Positions 13,501 through 26,300 of a stretch of DNA of 64,000 nucleotides are shown here, piece by piece. Position numbers and translations under genes: made by a program. Position 1 is the first letter of the stretch. Each line of letters starts with the position of its first letter. Source of the stretch: Chrysomallon squamiferum. Taxonomy: Eukaryota > Mollusca > Gastropoda > Neomphalida > Peltospiridae. The DNA lies in NCBI GenBank assembly GCA_012295275.1, contig CM022666.1, positions 12,517,275 through 12,581,274 of the forward strand, in the 5' to 3' direction. The notes under the pieces were generated by a model. The model was not told the DNA's origin, made no database searches, and saw nothing but the letters and a program-made list of their open reading frames with translations.

Positions 13501-16500
13501 AAATATTTTTACTTAATTTTCAAAGCCATTATAAACGGAAATCATTAAATACAAGTTCATAAATAATTGTACAAGTCATTTTCTCACTTCTATAAAGTTA
13601 TTTTTCTAAGTATTACTAAAATGACGCAACACTGTTGAAACTGAAAGCAGAATATGTATTATTTATCTGAAAAGCAGAGCAGATCTTGAAGTCACTACAA
13701 TATTGTTATACAGATTACAAGAAAACAAAAAGATCTTACCACATCCTTCACGAGCATGCAATGAAAACAAGATTAGTTGTATTATCAATGATACAAATGA
13801 ATGAAAATAATGAGTAATATCATAAAAATACAAAAGTGCTTTATCTTTTAAAAGCAATTTTAATATGCATATACTGATATAGCTTAATTTTTACGAATCT
13901 TTTTTTTTTTTTAAACCGTAACTGACATAACTGCTTCTTCATGCATTAGTATATATAGTGAAACATAAAAAAAAAAATTATATACATCTTCACAAAAGTC
14001 ACTTCATTCCAGTCATGATACATATGGTCTTCATCAAGATTATTACAAGCTATTATAGATAGGCTTCTTTCAATTAAGCAATATGGTTTTTTTTCTTCTT
14101 TCGTCTTTATATGCAGCTTCCATTAGATACAGTGGAACACACCAACAATTTGATAAGCCAACAGTGGAGTACAGGTTAGACAGGAAACTGGTGTGCTGAA
14201 GAAGACTGACACATCACATCTCATCTTTAATGTACTCTAAGCACAGTCACAGCCTGACATACATACTGGATATTTGATAAAAATCATGGATGACTTTGCC
14301 AAACCAGCATAGTGAGCAGGATTGGTCACTGAACCTGTTTCTCAGGACAGTATTCTGACCAGAAACCTAAAACTAATGTCTGGAATAAAGTGACTAAACA
14401 AAGACATTTTAGCAACAAATCCATATCAAGGAATCACAATTCACTGGATTTCACAATATCAGAACATCATGGGTAATGATTTGAATCTATTATTGTTATT
14501 GATGTAGGTTTTTTAATGCAATAAAATGTGTAAGTTATAAGTTCACAAAATATTCAATTTATTTAAACAAACAAAAGCCATCTTCAAACCATGCTTTAAC
14601 TTGATGCATTTTAAACAGATACCATATTACCAAGAATAAATAAAAATAAAAATAATGTTTTAAAACAACTTAACTGCCAGTGAAACAAAATTGATGAACT
14701 GGTCAAACTTATCACTGGCCAAAATATAAACTGATGAACCTTTAAGCTAAATACAAGGCTACTGCCATCACAACATTTCTAAGGACTTCTAAGGGAAGGA
14801 ATAAATATGAATATCAGAACAAATGAAAACGGATGTCCTACCAGAGATGGATCAAGGGATGGCTGAACACTTGACATGAAAACATCCCACCACATTGCCA
14901 GAAATTCTTGACTATGTCCGCAGCCTGGCAACGTCATAACTTGTTTTGTTTTAGTATCATAGGGATGATGCCATGGCTTGATCGCACCAATGAAATGCAC
15001 TATCTTAATAGTGTCACGGAATCTGCAACAGATCAGATATTTAAATTCATCTATCGTTAGTACATTTGAGCATGAAAATATTATTTTGAAAAATAACATC
15101 AGTGAGTTTACATTTGTGCCGAGAAAGTTTTGTCATGTGTATTAAAATAAACTGCCACATACTGAGATACAATTAAAAGAGATATTGAATTTATATGAGG
15201 AAAATATGTGACCTGTACCACAAAAGGTATGTTTAAAAGGGGAATATAAAAAAATGTTTCAGTCATTTAAAAACTAAAAATATATAAACTTTAAAAAAGG
15301 TACAAGTCTTACTGAACTGCATCATAAAATGAAGTTACTGTCAGTGTTAAAATTTGATACACAGCTTTCGATTTTGAAGGCTTTGTCCATTTCTTTTCTT
15401 TTCTTTAATTTTTTTTTGAAATTTAAGAACATGCACAACATTTTGTAAAAATTATCACAACTCAGAAATGATAATTAATAAAGTACCATTCAACTGACTT
15501 TGCTTCATCTGTACCAGAGAAGTCCAGATTTATTAAATAACAAACAAGGTATCACATTTGTGTATTACAATCAAAAATCATTTTCAGATAGTTAACACTT
15601 TTTGAAGTATTTAAAGGCAACTGATTTACAAGAGAAAAATATGTTATCCTTAGATTTCTGCTATTATTAATTAGATCTACATGTAGACATCTAAAATAAA
15701 TAGCTGGAGATAAAAGTTTACTTACTGAGTAAAAGCTGGAAGGTAACTATAGAAAGCTTGCGATACTACATTGTAAATGAATGGAAGATGTTTCTTAATG
15801 TCTTGTGTGGCCCAGTTGCGGAAATACAGATTTAACAAACCCTGGTCACCACCTGTAACAAAAATTATAAAGCTAAATGCTTACAATACAAATTTCTGAG
15901 AAAATAAACTATTAACTATTAAATAATTAAATATCAAAATCTGAAAGAAATCATTTATCCACTACCGATATATTTTTTACTCATTTTTTTTTTTACTTAA
16001 AAAAAAAAGACATTTCAACAGTCTGACTGACATTTGAAAAGAATGAATTTCAAATCAGATTTATTTACCAGCTGTTTTATGCGAGTGTTACAAACATAAA
16101 TCATATCAAATAATATGATAATATAATTTTAACAGCATTAGAAAGTGTAAGAACTGACTATCAGTTTATCAACAAAATGACAAAATATATCTTCACCAGG
16201 CTGTATCAAGAATTGTAGAAAACACAAACATTATCTTTGGTGTCTACTTTTCATAAATTTGCTGAAGAACAGAAAAATTATTTTCATCCTACAAGTGAAA
16301 CACTCACCATCAAAAGTGCCAACAGTCATAGCAAACTGAAGTATGGACCTGTAAGTTTCTTCATTAGGTTTGAAGACAAAGACACCTGAGTTGAAGCAGT
16401 CAGGCCAACCAGCATCAGGGGCTGCCGAAAGTTCCTCCCGGTCAAAAAGTTCATCCACATTGCGAATTACCTTAACAGAAGAAAAAACATTCACAGTCAA

Positions 16501-19500
16501 AACATCTCATTTTAAATAATTCAGCAATGTCATTACAGATAAACAATTCATCAGTAATATCACAAGCATCTTCAAACCAAAACATATCCATTAAAAATAT
16601 GTTTCGTTCAGTTCATCTAGTCTGATACATCATGAAATAAAAAGAACCCATTATAATCTCACTTTGAATAATCTAAACAGTTCATGCAAACTGTAAATTA
16701 AATTGTTAAGATGCTATTTTAAATGCTGTCATGTAACAAAAATATTGTTTTGAATTATTAATGAATAAACCAATCAGAAAACATCATAAAATTCATAGTA
16801 AAACACAGTGGTCTCAAACGGATTCAAACATAAATCAGCTTATTAAAAACAATACTGAACAATTTTGCTTTTAACAAGCAAATGTTGTTAAGAATCACAG
16901 AAAGAAAATAGAACTAGCTGAATGTAATCAAACAAGACACAATTTTAAAAATATAAACTCTGCAAAAGCCATAGTCTTGAGAATTGAACATTTGCTCTGA
17001 ATTTTTTATAAAAACAAAAGAAACAAATTTGTCTGAATTATTTGTAGTAACTGAAAAATGTGATACAAAACTGTTGTGGCTATCTTTAATAAATTCCTAT
17101 TTAGGAAAAAATCTGAGAAACATTTTCTCACAGTAGCAGCAGTGTGATAGAGAAACACTTTTTCATACAGCAGCACCTAAAATAATGGAATTAAAAGACA
17201 AGACAGGAAGAAAAATAATGCTCTATAAGGACTGCAGGAAGCATTTACATTTCCGTCCTGTGTTAGGTAATGTGTTGACACAATCAGAGTGCTTCCTGAT
17301 TCACAACTATGTCAATACCAGGAATAATATTTCCTGTATTAAACAATGCATCATAATGCGCAAAGCAGCTCAGAATACAAGTGAATGGTGTTTTCCTGGA
17401 AAATCCAGTATGTATGCTTCAGTTACATTTATTATAAAGTTAAACACAACTTAATACCCTTTCCATCAAACTGTACATGTCCAGAATTTATAAAAAGTGG
17501 ATTCCATTTATGCTGTATTACTGTTTTATTAAAATTCTTTGTATTAATAAAGATTAAATAGTGACAGCCTCATGTAAAGTGATAATATACTCTATATTCA
17601 TTCCAGTAACTGAACACATTTCTTTTTTTATTTTTTTTATTATTAATACAAACAAAAAGGACTGAAATAGATAAAAACTAACAGTAACAACAGTAATAAT
17701 TTCTGTATATTACTAACATGACTGAATAGATTTTTCAAGTATCATATTTCATTACAACAATTCCAGTGAAAACTGTCAGTTTACGTTAACTGTGAAATCC
17801 TGCCAGAACTGCTGAAGGTAGAAAAATGTGCCATACATCATTTCAGCTCCACACTTCTGACGTCATAATCATTATTTATTGCTAGTAAGTCTCACCAGCC
17901 TCAGATTACCTACTTTTGTATACCAACAGTTGGATATTTCTATTTTTATTTTGTATTAAATTACCACCAAACCATTTTCTTTCAAAAATGATTATATTAA
18001 CAGACAACTGCCTATACATATTAATATTTTAGAAATTTCTTTTGTGGATTTAAAGTTGCATCATTTTCACACTCTACCCATCTATGTGCATGTATGTATT
18101 TGGGGTTTGTTCCTCTTTTTTTCATTTTTTATCATCAATATAAAAATTCCATTTTAGTATGGATATACATAGGCAAAACTACATTCTAATAAATTAAGAA
18201 TTTAAAAAAAGGGTAACTAAAAATTATTTAAAAAAAATATATATAATAAAATAGTTAAATAAATAAATAAATAAATAGAGTTATTAACAATGCACACTTC
18301 CAGATTTTGTTGATTTTTTTAATTTGTTTTTTGACTCATATTACATTTAATAAAGGAGCCTTTTGTGAATAATTGATAATTTTGTAACTTAATCTTGGAT
18401 TATCTTACAGACATACTTAGATCAAGTGTAATTTCACAAGAAATGAGATAAAGTGATAAGATAAAGTTCAAATATTTATAATTAGTTCAATTAAACTGGT
18501 CTTTTTAATAGGTTATATAGTTTACAGTATTATTCCTTCTGCAAACTAAATGCACAGCTGTCTAGCAGTTTTTTCAATATTTCATGAATAAACCAACATA
18601 TCTAGCTACAAACTCCACTCACATATTACACAGTTATGAACCATTTCATGGACACTGTAACCTTATGAACCAACTACTATATATTATAAACTTAAAGACT
18701 AGCTAAAGCACATGGCAAAATTTTACCTAACAGCTCATGCATATTACAAACTGGTGGACTACTTTGTTATATTTTGTCGAGTAACAGAAAGAAAAATGTT
18801 TTTCACTTCACAGAAAAGTGCCAAGTCAGCATATTATTTGTCACATACAGTTTGTCTGTGTTAGGTGGTGTATGACTCACTGTTAACCAGAAACAGGAAA
18901 ATACATTACAATATCCACATCATACATATTTATCATCATGATCATAATCATCATCATCATCATCATTATCATCATCATCATCACTGACCACACAGATATA
19001 AAATTTAAGATTCTGATATATAAAACAGTTTTGTAACTACAAATTTTTTATATATTAGTATGAAATGAAAGGTTTTCTGCTCATCACTATGAAAGCAAGT
19101 TATCTTTTATACAGTTTACCAGAATCAGGAATGCAGATAGAGTGGACCCTGAAAAACCAGTAATGAATCACTGAGTATGAAATGATCTTAACTTTGATAG
19201 ATTTCAGAATTCAGCTGTTTGCTTATATCACCTCTACAACATATGTAAAAATTTACATTTTATTTATATCTGAACATTTCTTCTGAAACTATAGAAACAT
19301 TTTTACATAAAATAATACTTTTCTTAGCAATTCAATATTACTTATCTGTCTCTTACATGCTGTACAAATGCTTAAAAATATAGAACATAAATAAAACAAG
19401 GAAGTTTTACAAAAATTTTGCTATTTTCATACTTGAATATATATATGATTATATCCTGTATATCTGTATATTTACACTGGTTATATAATATACACTTTTC

Positions 19501-21614
19501 ATATTATTTGTAATTTAATACTAACCATTTGTGTGACTTGGTACCAAAAAACCCACAAAAAAACAACAATAGCACAGAAGAGAAGCATAAATTACAACCA
19601 TCTGGGTAAAGGCAAATGTTTTGAAGCTATATCTAAACCAAAAGCAAATGTTCAGATTACTCTTTTTATACAATATATAAGCATGAAATTGAAAATATAA
19701 ATAATTACTGATAACAAAATAACTGAAAACTGCTTAGTATTGCTAAACAGAAAAGCCTGTAAGTAACAACAAAAACTGGTTAATATAAGCAAATATGACA
19801 TGTTTGTGTATTTACATAAAATTCACCACTGGTGATGCATTTGGTTAAACAATTGCTACATTTTCTGCTGACTGTAATAGACTGAATAATCAATTCCATA
19901 TAGCACTGTTTCACAGGGCAACATGTTCAGTTAATCAAGTACAAAGATAATTATGTGCACAGGAGACTTGATCACTTCCAAAACAATCAGTCTGTATTAC
20001 AAATACCATACACAGAATTTTCTAATAATGACCTTTCTCATCATTCATAGAGATAACATTACAATTAATTACTCAATAGTTACAATATAAAAAATAAACT
20101 TGGCTAAATAAGAAATAGGCACATCACAAAATCACACTGAAGACAAAGCTTGGTGTTAATATTACCTGTATCATTTTCAAACTCAATGTTTGTGTAGATA
20201 TGTACTTCCCAAAATAAACCAAGCATGTTAAAATAACAAGATCTAATGCAGATTAAACAATATTTCTTGCTGGCTAAATGAACATGTCAAATAACAAAAT
20301 GTGATTATGATCAACAATGAGATATCACAGCATACATAGAAACAAAATTATCTTCCAGAACTCAAATCATCCAGATGCCTTAGTTCCTGTATTTTGTTAC
20401 TACAGTGTGCCAGTTAGCTCAAAACATCCATTTCTAATTCTTGACAAAGCAGATCTTCATCTAGCTAAATTCAAAACAGTATTATCATAGTTTTTAAAAT
20501 TCACTCACCAAAGTATCTGCATCCAAGAAGACACACTTGTTGTACTGTGTTAGACGCCAGCAGTGTAACTTGGTGAAGGTAACGCTCAGATCAGGTCGTC
20601 CCAGCAGCTGCAGATTAACAGCATCCTTGCTGTCAAGGACGTTGACTTCTATCACCTCATCAAACACATGACCCAACTGGATTCTACAAATAAAAATGAA
20701 GAAAATGTTTTGTTTAATAATATATTTTTGTTACTCACATGGGGTGTATGTCGAATACATGGATAGAAATCTGCTGCTACCATGGAATGAGTTTTTTTTA
20801 ATTATGTTAATTAGTTAACAGACAGATTCATCAGTCACAACCTCAGTCTGAAAAATATAAACCAGCTGTGCAGCTCTGGCTTGAATGGGAAATAGTCCCA
20901 AATGAGAGTACTGAGAACTTCACGATGCCTTTGAAAACTGTATATAAAATTACTGAAGTGCAGAAAACTATTTTTTATTATGTTCCTTGTATCTGTTAAA
21001 AGTTAAAGCTATAGAAATTTTAGTTTAGCCCATGTTGACTATTCTCATTTAAATAATTCAACTTAATTTAACTTAAGTGACATTCAGTTAAAAGTGAAAA
21101 AAAAAAAAGATTATTGTTTATTGGTTTCTGTCAAACCAAAGATGCTGGTTTAAATGAGTAATAGAAAAATGGAAGATTTTTCTGACCATGATGATCCAAA
21201 ACATCTTTCAAAACAGATAAATTTTATTATCTAGTTTTTGAGATTCATCAATTCACAATTAATACTTTTAATCAGTGATTTGATTTTGTTGATGCAGCCT
21301 GTATTAATAGACTTGTACTATTTAAACCAATATTTCAATTAATCATTTGTTTAGTATGTAATTCAAGTTTCTACTACTGCATATTGCTTTAGAAATATGG
21401 GAAATACTTGAATACAGATAGTTGCTCAGAGGTTTATTTTTTCAGTTATATATTTTTTGGTTCAGAAAAACTCATACCTTGTTGACATTGAAACCCCAGG
21501 AGTAACCATGATAACAATGCGACGTGTTGTGTGTACATTTCGCAAAGAGTTTGCAAGTACCAAGCAGCCCAATGCATATGTGTCATTTGTTGCTAATGTG
21601 ACAAAAGCCTCCTT
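5502..21614 (-). CDS. GYG1: Glycogenin (glycogenin glucosyltransferase), multi-exon, first coding exon missing
   Basis: This enzyme glucosylates itself on a tyrosine and primes glycogen synthesis, then hands the primer to glycogen synthase (known for the family). Exons in coding order: 21478-21614, 20509-20683, 16308-16470, 15726-15852, 14842-15022, 9796-10461, 5502-6956. All have GT/AG borders and joined phases, giving 967 codons before the stop. Visible motifs are [16 protein letters not shown] at the start, TKLHCW, the DxD metal site FLDADTL, the block [32 protein letters not shown], the YSYLPAF region holding the acceptor tyrosine, and HFIGAIKPW. The synthase-binding motif [14 protein letters not shown] lies early in the last exon. 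Vertebrate glycogenins have about 350-500 residues; this one is twice as long because of a 222-codon exon and a ~430-residue tail. The initiator exon (a few codons) should lie between 21.65 kb and the likely promoter near 30.3-30.7 kb but was not identified; the acceptor at 21615 could instead be five bases upstream. Confidence 0.95.
5885..6204 (-). repeat. 27-bp coding minisatellite (KSVPPAAPP units)
   Basis: About twelve tandem 27-bp units plus degenerate end copies, all in frame, each coding the nonapeptide KSVPPAAPP with rare changes (T or S for the last P; L for P). Units differ silently in one alanine codon (GCT-GCA against GCA-GCA on the plus strand), so subfamilies are interleaved. 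Copy number is probably variable between individuals. Confidence 0.95.
6957..9795 (-). other. Last intron of the glycogenin gene
   Basis: Bounded by GTAAG after the cassette exon (9795) and TTCTTTCAG before the last exon (6957). AT-rich, with a poly-T run near 8384-8403 and an ATTT run near 8331-8350. No further exon was recognised. Confidence 0.7.
9796..10461 (-). CDS. GYG1: Glycogenin 222-codon acidic cassette exon
   Basis: Acceptor TTATTTGCAG and donor GTAAG flank exactly 666 bases, phase 0 at both ends, so the exon can be kept or skipped without changing the frame. It starts [20 protein letters not shown], is rich in Pro, Tyr, Ser, Glu and Asp, and ends in a strongly acidic stretch ([23 protein letters not shown]). 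No domain was recognised; it looks disordered. Skipping it would join PSLDPSL directly to [12 protein letters not shown], the arrangement of ordinary glycogenin. The acidic exon and the basic tail of the next exon could interact, but that is speculation. Confidence 0.85.
10513..10553. repeat. Poly-T run of 41 (poly-A on the gene strand)
   Basis: An unbroken run of 41 T, about 50 nt upstream of the cassette-exon acceptor on the minus strand, where it reads as poly-A. Homopolymers this long vary in copying and in sequencing. Confidence 0.9.
12413..12440. repeat. (AC)n(AT)n microsatellite
   Basis: A short AC run grading into about ten AT dinucleotides, inside the ~4.4-kb glycogenin intron between 10462 and 14841. 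No other structure was seen in that intron beyond AT-rich DNA. Confidence 0.8.
18932..18983. repeat. Imperfect (ATC)n microsatellite
   Basis: A run of ATC units with a few substitutions, inside the glycogenin intron 16471-20508. The rest of that 4-kb intron shows no convincing exon. Confidence 0.8.
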
Positions 21615-23349
21615 CTGAGCTGAAATAAACAAAATACATAAAGCCAATTAACATATAGAAAAATAAACTATGGCAAATGAAAATTCCAAAGATGAAGTAC
21701 AAGCAAGCACCATTATGAACTAAACAGAAAATGGTACACTTTTTTTTAAATTTTCATGAAGTGTAGTATTGCTCTAGTCAGACTGATACTGCAAATCCAT
21801 TTATATATTAAAAAAATACAACCTGTAATTATTATATTGATATACAACTGCATTTTATAACTTCCCACCAAATCAGAATTTTTTTTTTTTTTTAAAAAGA
21901 TCAATTGCTTGAAAGTGTAAAACTGAAGGTATGGAAAACATGCTATTACATGTATATATCAAAATACTTATTTCAAATTTTCTGCAGTAGAAAATATGAA
22001 TTTAGTTTTTCACTGCTGTAAAATTGATTTATAAAATGTCAAAATATTATGACAAAAAAAAAAATCTTATGATAGCACTTTACCCAACTGCCCAGACCAC
22101 AACTGCGTATCTATTTTCTGTATCAGAAAACTGAAAACAAAGCAAGTATTGTACAGAGAAGCCATTATCATTAAGAGGCTTAGAACAAACTCACAAACAC
22201 CAACAGTCCAATAAAAGTCAAGTTCTTGAATGATCTTTATAGAAGATTGGTCTTCACTTTAATATGTTGTTCTTAAATTATATTCATTTTACAAATAAAA
22301 TAAAATCATATGAACAGCGCATTCAATTAATTTCACAGCACTGCAACAATTCTGCAGTGAGCCTTGGTTATGTTTTAACATTAGTGTAGGGATGGGAACA
22401 TGAAAATTCTTTTCATTCATTTTGTGTTGAGACCAGTATCAGGTGTCAAGCCTAGTACACAGAGCTGTAATGCCAAGGATGATTAAATTCTGTCTTGAGA
22501 AATATTCACTTTATCATTACACACCACTGTTTTCTTAACTAATTCCTCATCACCTAGGTGATACAAACCAATTTAATCTCACCTGAGAGTGAAGAAAAAT
22601 GTCAAGGATCACTTTTGAGATAAAAAGATGATAATTTGCCTACTTGATACCAGCAGTACACACAGAGGTTACAGTTCTTGACTAGACTGATACTACAGAT
22701 TCCTAACCCAGCCCTTAGTAAATTCTAAAAGCAGTTATACAAAGTATCAGATTACAGTATGCTGCACTTCACATCGGTATATTCAAACAAGTTACACCCC
22801 AGAATTCACTGCCAGTATGTTTCAATAATACTGGTTTAGTAAGAAACGACCAATTTATTAATTCTAAATTATCATACCTCAACACAAATTTGTGCAAACA
22901 GTCTTAATACCAGGCCCTAATCAAAGAAACCATAATTTTATATAAATCTTAAAAGTTCCATATGTACTGAGCAATATTATTCAGATAATACTTTCATGTA
23001 CTGTAATGAAATAACCTTGCTCATACCTTTCCACTCTCATAGGCAGCCAAAACAGAACATATAAAATATCTATTCATATAATTTTACATGAATAAATCCT
23101 TCAAGCTTTTGTGCTAAATTAAGACAGCTGATAATAAACATATTTTTTATTTTTTGTAAATGGAAAATATTTATGATCACCAAATAAAAACACTCAAGAC
23201 ACACTTGTGTATCAATTTCATATTCTGTACGCACTTCACTTTGAGACAGAATTTTGCATAAGCACGTAACAGCCTCCAACACACAATGTAAATTATAATA
23301 TTCCTGAATAAAACTGTCATTTTTTTGAATTTTGAATTATATATGTATT

Positions 23350-23390
<41 letters not shown>

Positions 23391-26300
23391 TTATATTACT
23401 GAAATACCAAGTCACCTATATATAAACAAGTGCACATCAGCATCTAATATACTGGATCTGTTAGTTCTATATAAACAGTTATTTTATAACCATCTGACCT
23501 CAATACAAAGACAGAAATACAAGTAAGTTACTGGTAATCTTTGATCAATAACATACTGGTAAAATACTGTTGGTGAATGTCATGACCTGTTTTATAGACA
23601 TAGAAATCTTTTTGTTTAGATTTAATAAAAAGCTGAAATGCTCAGTTTATAGTTGTCAATTCCTTGTTTATTAGAACACTATTAACATGAATTTTAGTTT
23701 TAAAACCATTTCTAGCTTCTTTTTTTTCAAGTTTTTTTCCTGACAATACATAGATAATAAAATAAACATGTAAATAACAAAAGAAAGTTGTATTTAATGT
23801 TCTGACAGTGGCCATTCCAGTGGTTCAATTTTATCTGTAAATGATTATGTGTTAAAAACAAAAGTACTGCAGATGTGTATGTGTATTGTACATATTTTAC
23901 AACTCATAGGTAGTATCTGTTTAAATTAAAGTAACAAACTATACAAAAGAAACTTGAAATAAGAGCTGGTACAGGATATGCTGTATCACATACACAAAGT
24001 GCTGTGTTACCTGATTCAGGTGTTCTATATAGGACACATTCATTCAGGTTTCTTTCATGTCACTCTCCATTCATAACATTAAAAATTACTGTAGGTTATT
24101 TCCCACAGAATTCTTAATGTTATTAGAAGTGAAATGTAGAAACCAAGAATGGATTTTCCTTACAAGATATGTGAAAAAAGGAAAAAGGACCAAAAAAAAA
24201 AAAGAAGAAAGGAAGAAAAACAGGACAGATTTTGTTGTCGAAGAAGAATAAAAAATACCAATTGTTTGAAACAATAAACTACATTAATAATATACAGTAT
24301 GAACCTGTACATACCATGGCATGTACATTTGTGCATCTGAAACACTGAAACTGAATTAGATTTATCTAATGTGAGCAGTAAGTGTTTATATGTGTATATA
24401 GTATACACAATGACATTTAATCATTTTTGCTAAATATGCATCTCCAAAAAAACCCAATATTATACATTCTTCTGATATTCTACACAGTATAGAGGAAATG
24501 ATATTTATAATTACCTCCATAGTTACCATTGTTACTAGAATTTCACCCTTTATAACACCATGCAAAGTCCAATAGACATGTATGTATAGATCTATGAACT
24601 AAATCACTATTATGATAAACAAACTGTGTCACTGAGATATACAGTCATTCGATTCTATATGCAGGCTGTAAAGCACTGAAACCAATCCCCTTTTCTTACA
24701 GTACTGTTTTCAACATGTTTATGAAACAAATAAAAATTATAAATATGTAAATGATTAACTTTTTCTCTAATTAAAAAATGTTAAGTATAGATAAACATCA
24801 GTTGTTATGGTTTAAAATTAAACAAAAACGAACAAATTTATATGGATTTGTGTAAAAACAAATGAATCGGTTAACTTCAAAAGCAGCTGTGTGTGTGTTT
24901 TCACTAAAGTACAGTACACGACCTTGATCATTTAAATACTGTTTGTACAAGGTGCACTGCTTCTGACGCAATTATTTAAAGTGTTTTGAGAGCTGACAAG
25001 TCAGTGTATTTTGTTTTGCCTCTTTACTTTGATATGTTATAAACAGAATTAAAAGTACATAACAGAATATTTTACCTGAATTAATTTCTGTTAGTTACAG
25101 AGTAATTATTTTTCATGTTACTTGAATAATGGCATGTCTACTGCCAGTTATTTTCCCATTACTTAGAATTATTGTTCACAATATATTAAAGGTGGCAGAA
25201 AGCTCAGTCCATGGTCTATAATCTATTATGAGACTAATTTTTTTTTGGAAACATTTTATTTCTGGGGACACTATTTTATTTTATTATTACTTTATTATTT
25301 TAAATTTTATGTTTTTATAAGTATCCATCTGCTCAAAATTAGCATATCTGAATCACAAACTTGTATCAGTAGTTCTTCTCTTAATGTGATTTGTAGTATC
25401 AGCAGGAAGGACAGATCAGAGTAATAGCTTATGCAAGTCAAAGATTCCAAAACAATGCAACTATCCTTAGAATTCTTAGCTCTGAAGTGGGCACTAATTG
25501 AAAATTTAACAATTATTTATAAGACCATACTTGTTACTGTACACTATTAATAAGCCCATAAATTGTGTTCCAGGGACCTGAAAGCTCTGTGCTGTTGAAC
25601 ATAGATGCCTTTAATCACTGATCTTACAGTTTTAGCATTATATAGATGTGTTGTAAGACATTCATTACAGTTAGGCAAAAATCAACATCCCATACCTCAC
25701 TGTCTTGATACAAAGGACTTGAGCATTTAAAACAGCAGGGTAAAATGTTACAAGTTCTTCTAAATCAGTTTTGACTCACAACATTTAGAAACTGTGTTGT
25801 TGGCCACATGGGTTGAGAAAGAATACTGGTCCTCCTAAAGGAGTGGTTGTTCTTGCCTAGAGTGAATAAGTTAAGTGCTTAGGGAAAGTATTAGTGTCAA
25901 CACTGAGTCTTTGTGATAACAAAATAAAATTGTTTTGTTTACAGAATAAATCATCAAGGTATTCAACTTTTCTGTTTGACTTGTTATGTTATGTTGTAAC
26001 TTTGTACCCACCTAGGTCATAATGTTGACAAGATAACCTATAACAATCACTTTGATAGAATAACAATCATGTATGTAATGGCAATATCATGTTTACATTC
26101 TAATATTAATTAAGTAATTTAACCTAGGCTCAATTTCTGTGATGCACAAATCATGTGCTGGCATGCTCCCCTTGCATTTGATGTATTACTTGATGCATTG
26201 CAAATGAAAGTTTACCTAAATAAATTTCAGTGGATACTAATATTTTCATTTTCTCTGACAATCTTGTATAACAAATTTTGCTGAATATTGTATCAGTGTG

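Noticed and set aside
17185-17454. 89-codon plus-strand frame inside a glycogenin intron
   Set aside because: No recognisable motif, no splice sites, and weak composition contrast; may be a decayed repeat.
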